Below, in pieces: positions 63,394-64,000 of a stretch of 64,000 nucleotides of DNA. Below the pieces are notes generated by a model. The model worked only from the letters and a program-made list of their open reading frames with translations. It was not told the DNA's origin and did no database searches. Both the position numbers and the translations under genes were made by a program. Source of the DNA: DATKDF01 sp963752045 (GTDB lineage: Bacteria; Acidobacteriota; Vicinamibacteria; Vicinamibacterales; SCN-69-37); the NCBI GenBank assembly GCA_963752045.1, contig CAVVWN010000014.1:496001-560000 (forward strand). Reading direction: 5' to 3'. The stretch's first letter is position 1. Each line of letters starts with the position of its first letter.

Positions 63394-64000
63394 GCGCCGG
63401 ACGATTGGGACAGGTTCGCGAGCTCGACGCACAGGCGAGCGGCTGGGGGTTCTTTCTCTGCGCCCGCAAGGAGCTCAGGACGGGTCGGACCGGCACGGAA
63501 TACCTCGATCTGCTGCTGCAGGACGTGACCGGCGAGATTCGCGCGAAGGTCTTCCAGGATGTCGCGACGATCAAGCAGGAGTTCGAGGCCGGCGAGTTCG
63601 TGAAGGTCGCCGGGCGCGGCAACCTCTTCAACCAGAAGCTGGAGCTCGTGCTCGAGAAGATCCGGCGCGTGATTCCCGATCGGGATCAGGAGGACGGTTT
63701 CCGCGAAGAGGCCTGCATCCCGTCGTCGCCCAGGCCGCTCGACGAGATGTGGGCCGAGCTCGGCTCGCGCATCGCCGGGGTGACCGACCCGAACGTGCGA
63801 CACCTGCTCGAGCGCGTGGTCGAGCGGCACGGGGACCGGCTGCGCGTGTGGCCGGCGGCTCAGGTCGTGCACCACGCGTATCGGGGAGGCCTCCTCGAGC
63901 ACATCCTGCAGATCATGACGGTCGTCTCGGCGCTTGCCGACATCTACGGCGCCGACAAGGACCTCCTCGTGGCCGGCGCGCTGCTGCACGACATCGGGAA
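63390..64000 (+). CDS. YhaM-like 3'-5' exoribonuclease (OB-fold plus HD domain), partial
   Basis: The gene runs off the window. It starts at GTG 63390 and encodes an OB-fold (FFLCARKELRTGRTGTEYLDLLLQDVTGEIRAKVFQD) and then an HD phosphohydrolase domain (YRGGLLEHILQIM ... AGALLHDIG), the arrangement of YhaM/CbfA-type nucleases. The metal-binding H and HD residues are visible. About 203 codons of a ~310-codon gene are here. Confidence 0.88.
   Translation, partial: MSAGRLGQVRELDAQASGWGFFLCARKELRTGRTGTEYLDLLLQDVTGEIRAKVFQDVATIKQEFEAGEFVKVAGRGNLFNQKLELVLEKIRRVIPDRDQEDGFREEACIPSSPRPLDEMWAELGSRIAGVTDPNVRHLLERVVERHGDRLRVWPAAQVVHHAYRGGLLEHILQIMTVVSALADIYGADKDLLVAGALLHDIG

Overview
The window looks like the replication-origin region of a high-GC, diderm Acidobacteriota chromosome, most likely of the Vicinamibacteria type. 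Three things point there: the conserved gene order gyrA-gyrB-dnaN-dnaA / rpmH-rnpA-yidD-yidC-jag-mnmE-mnmG-rsmG-parA-parB; an acidobacterial-type VWFA-related protein; and a Ser/Thr kinase fused to PD40/WD40-like repeats. A Wzm/Wzt polysaccharide exporter and a heptose adenylyltransferase suggest an LPS-type outer surface. The taxonomic call is inference from gene content; no search was run.

Layout. 0-13.2 kb is accessory: a DUF4920 protein, a Na+/solute symporter, a VWFA protein, a cytochrome c, the kinase, an esterase, two histidine kinases, and a Fic/DUF4172 protein with a well-formed promoter and two copies of an inverted-repeat operator. 13.2-23.9 kb holds tRNA-Ser next to serS, galU, an FmdB-type zinc ribbon, rsmI, a TPR protein, glmU-glmS (UDP-GlcNAc supply) and a UvrD/PcrA helicase. 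23.9-41.7 kb is the origin block: gyrA, gyrB, dnaN and dnaA run leftward, rpmH through parB run rightward, DnaA-box-like sites lie on either side of dnaA, and a perfect parS palindrome lies upstream of parA. 42.0-47.0 kb holds F1-ATPase genes atpHAGDC without F0 genes. 47.0-56.3 kb holds a PP2C phosphatase, wzm-wzt, rfaE2, mfd, a SurA-like chaperone and dusB. 56.3-62.5 kb is regulatory: a Dabb protein, a KPYSG-repeat protein, an NtrC-type regulator, a mini-HTH protein with a stand-alone histidine phosphoacceptor-like protein, a FliA-type sigma factor, a hybrid histidine kinase and a PCYCGC-type lipoprotein. The window ends with a dienoyl-CoA-reductase-like SDR and the start of a YhaM-like HD/OB nuclease.

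Two unusual features run through the whole window. First, at least eight (probably nine) sites show a single-base frame break inside otherwise well-conserved genes, including the essential gyrB and, twice, mfd. These look like sequencing or assembly indels in G/C runs. Second, the intergenic spaces are rich in short repeats: a family of heptamers G(A/C)GCC(C/T)A at several loci, placed directly against the start codons of gyrA and uvrD; an 8-mer inverted array beside tRNA-Ser; a strict 50-bp tandem array after galU; REP-like palindromes; and a diverged 49-bp repeat present both upstream of parS and at the 3' end of dusB. No transposase, prophage or CRISPR array was seen.
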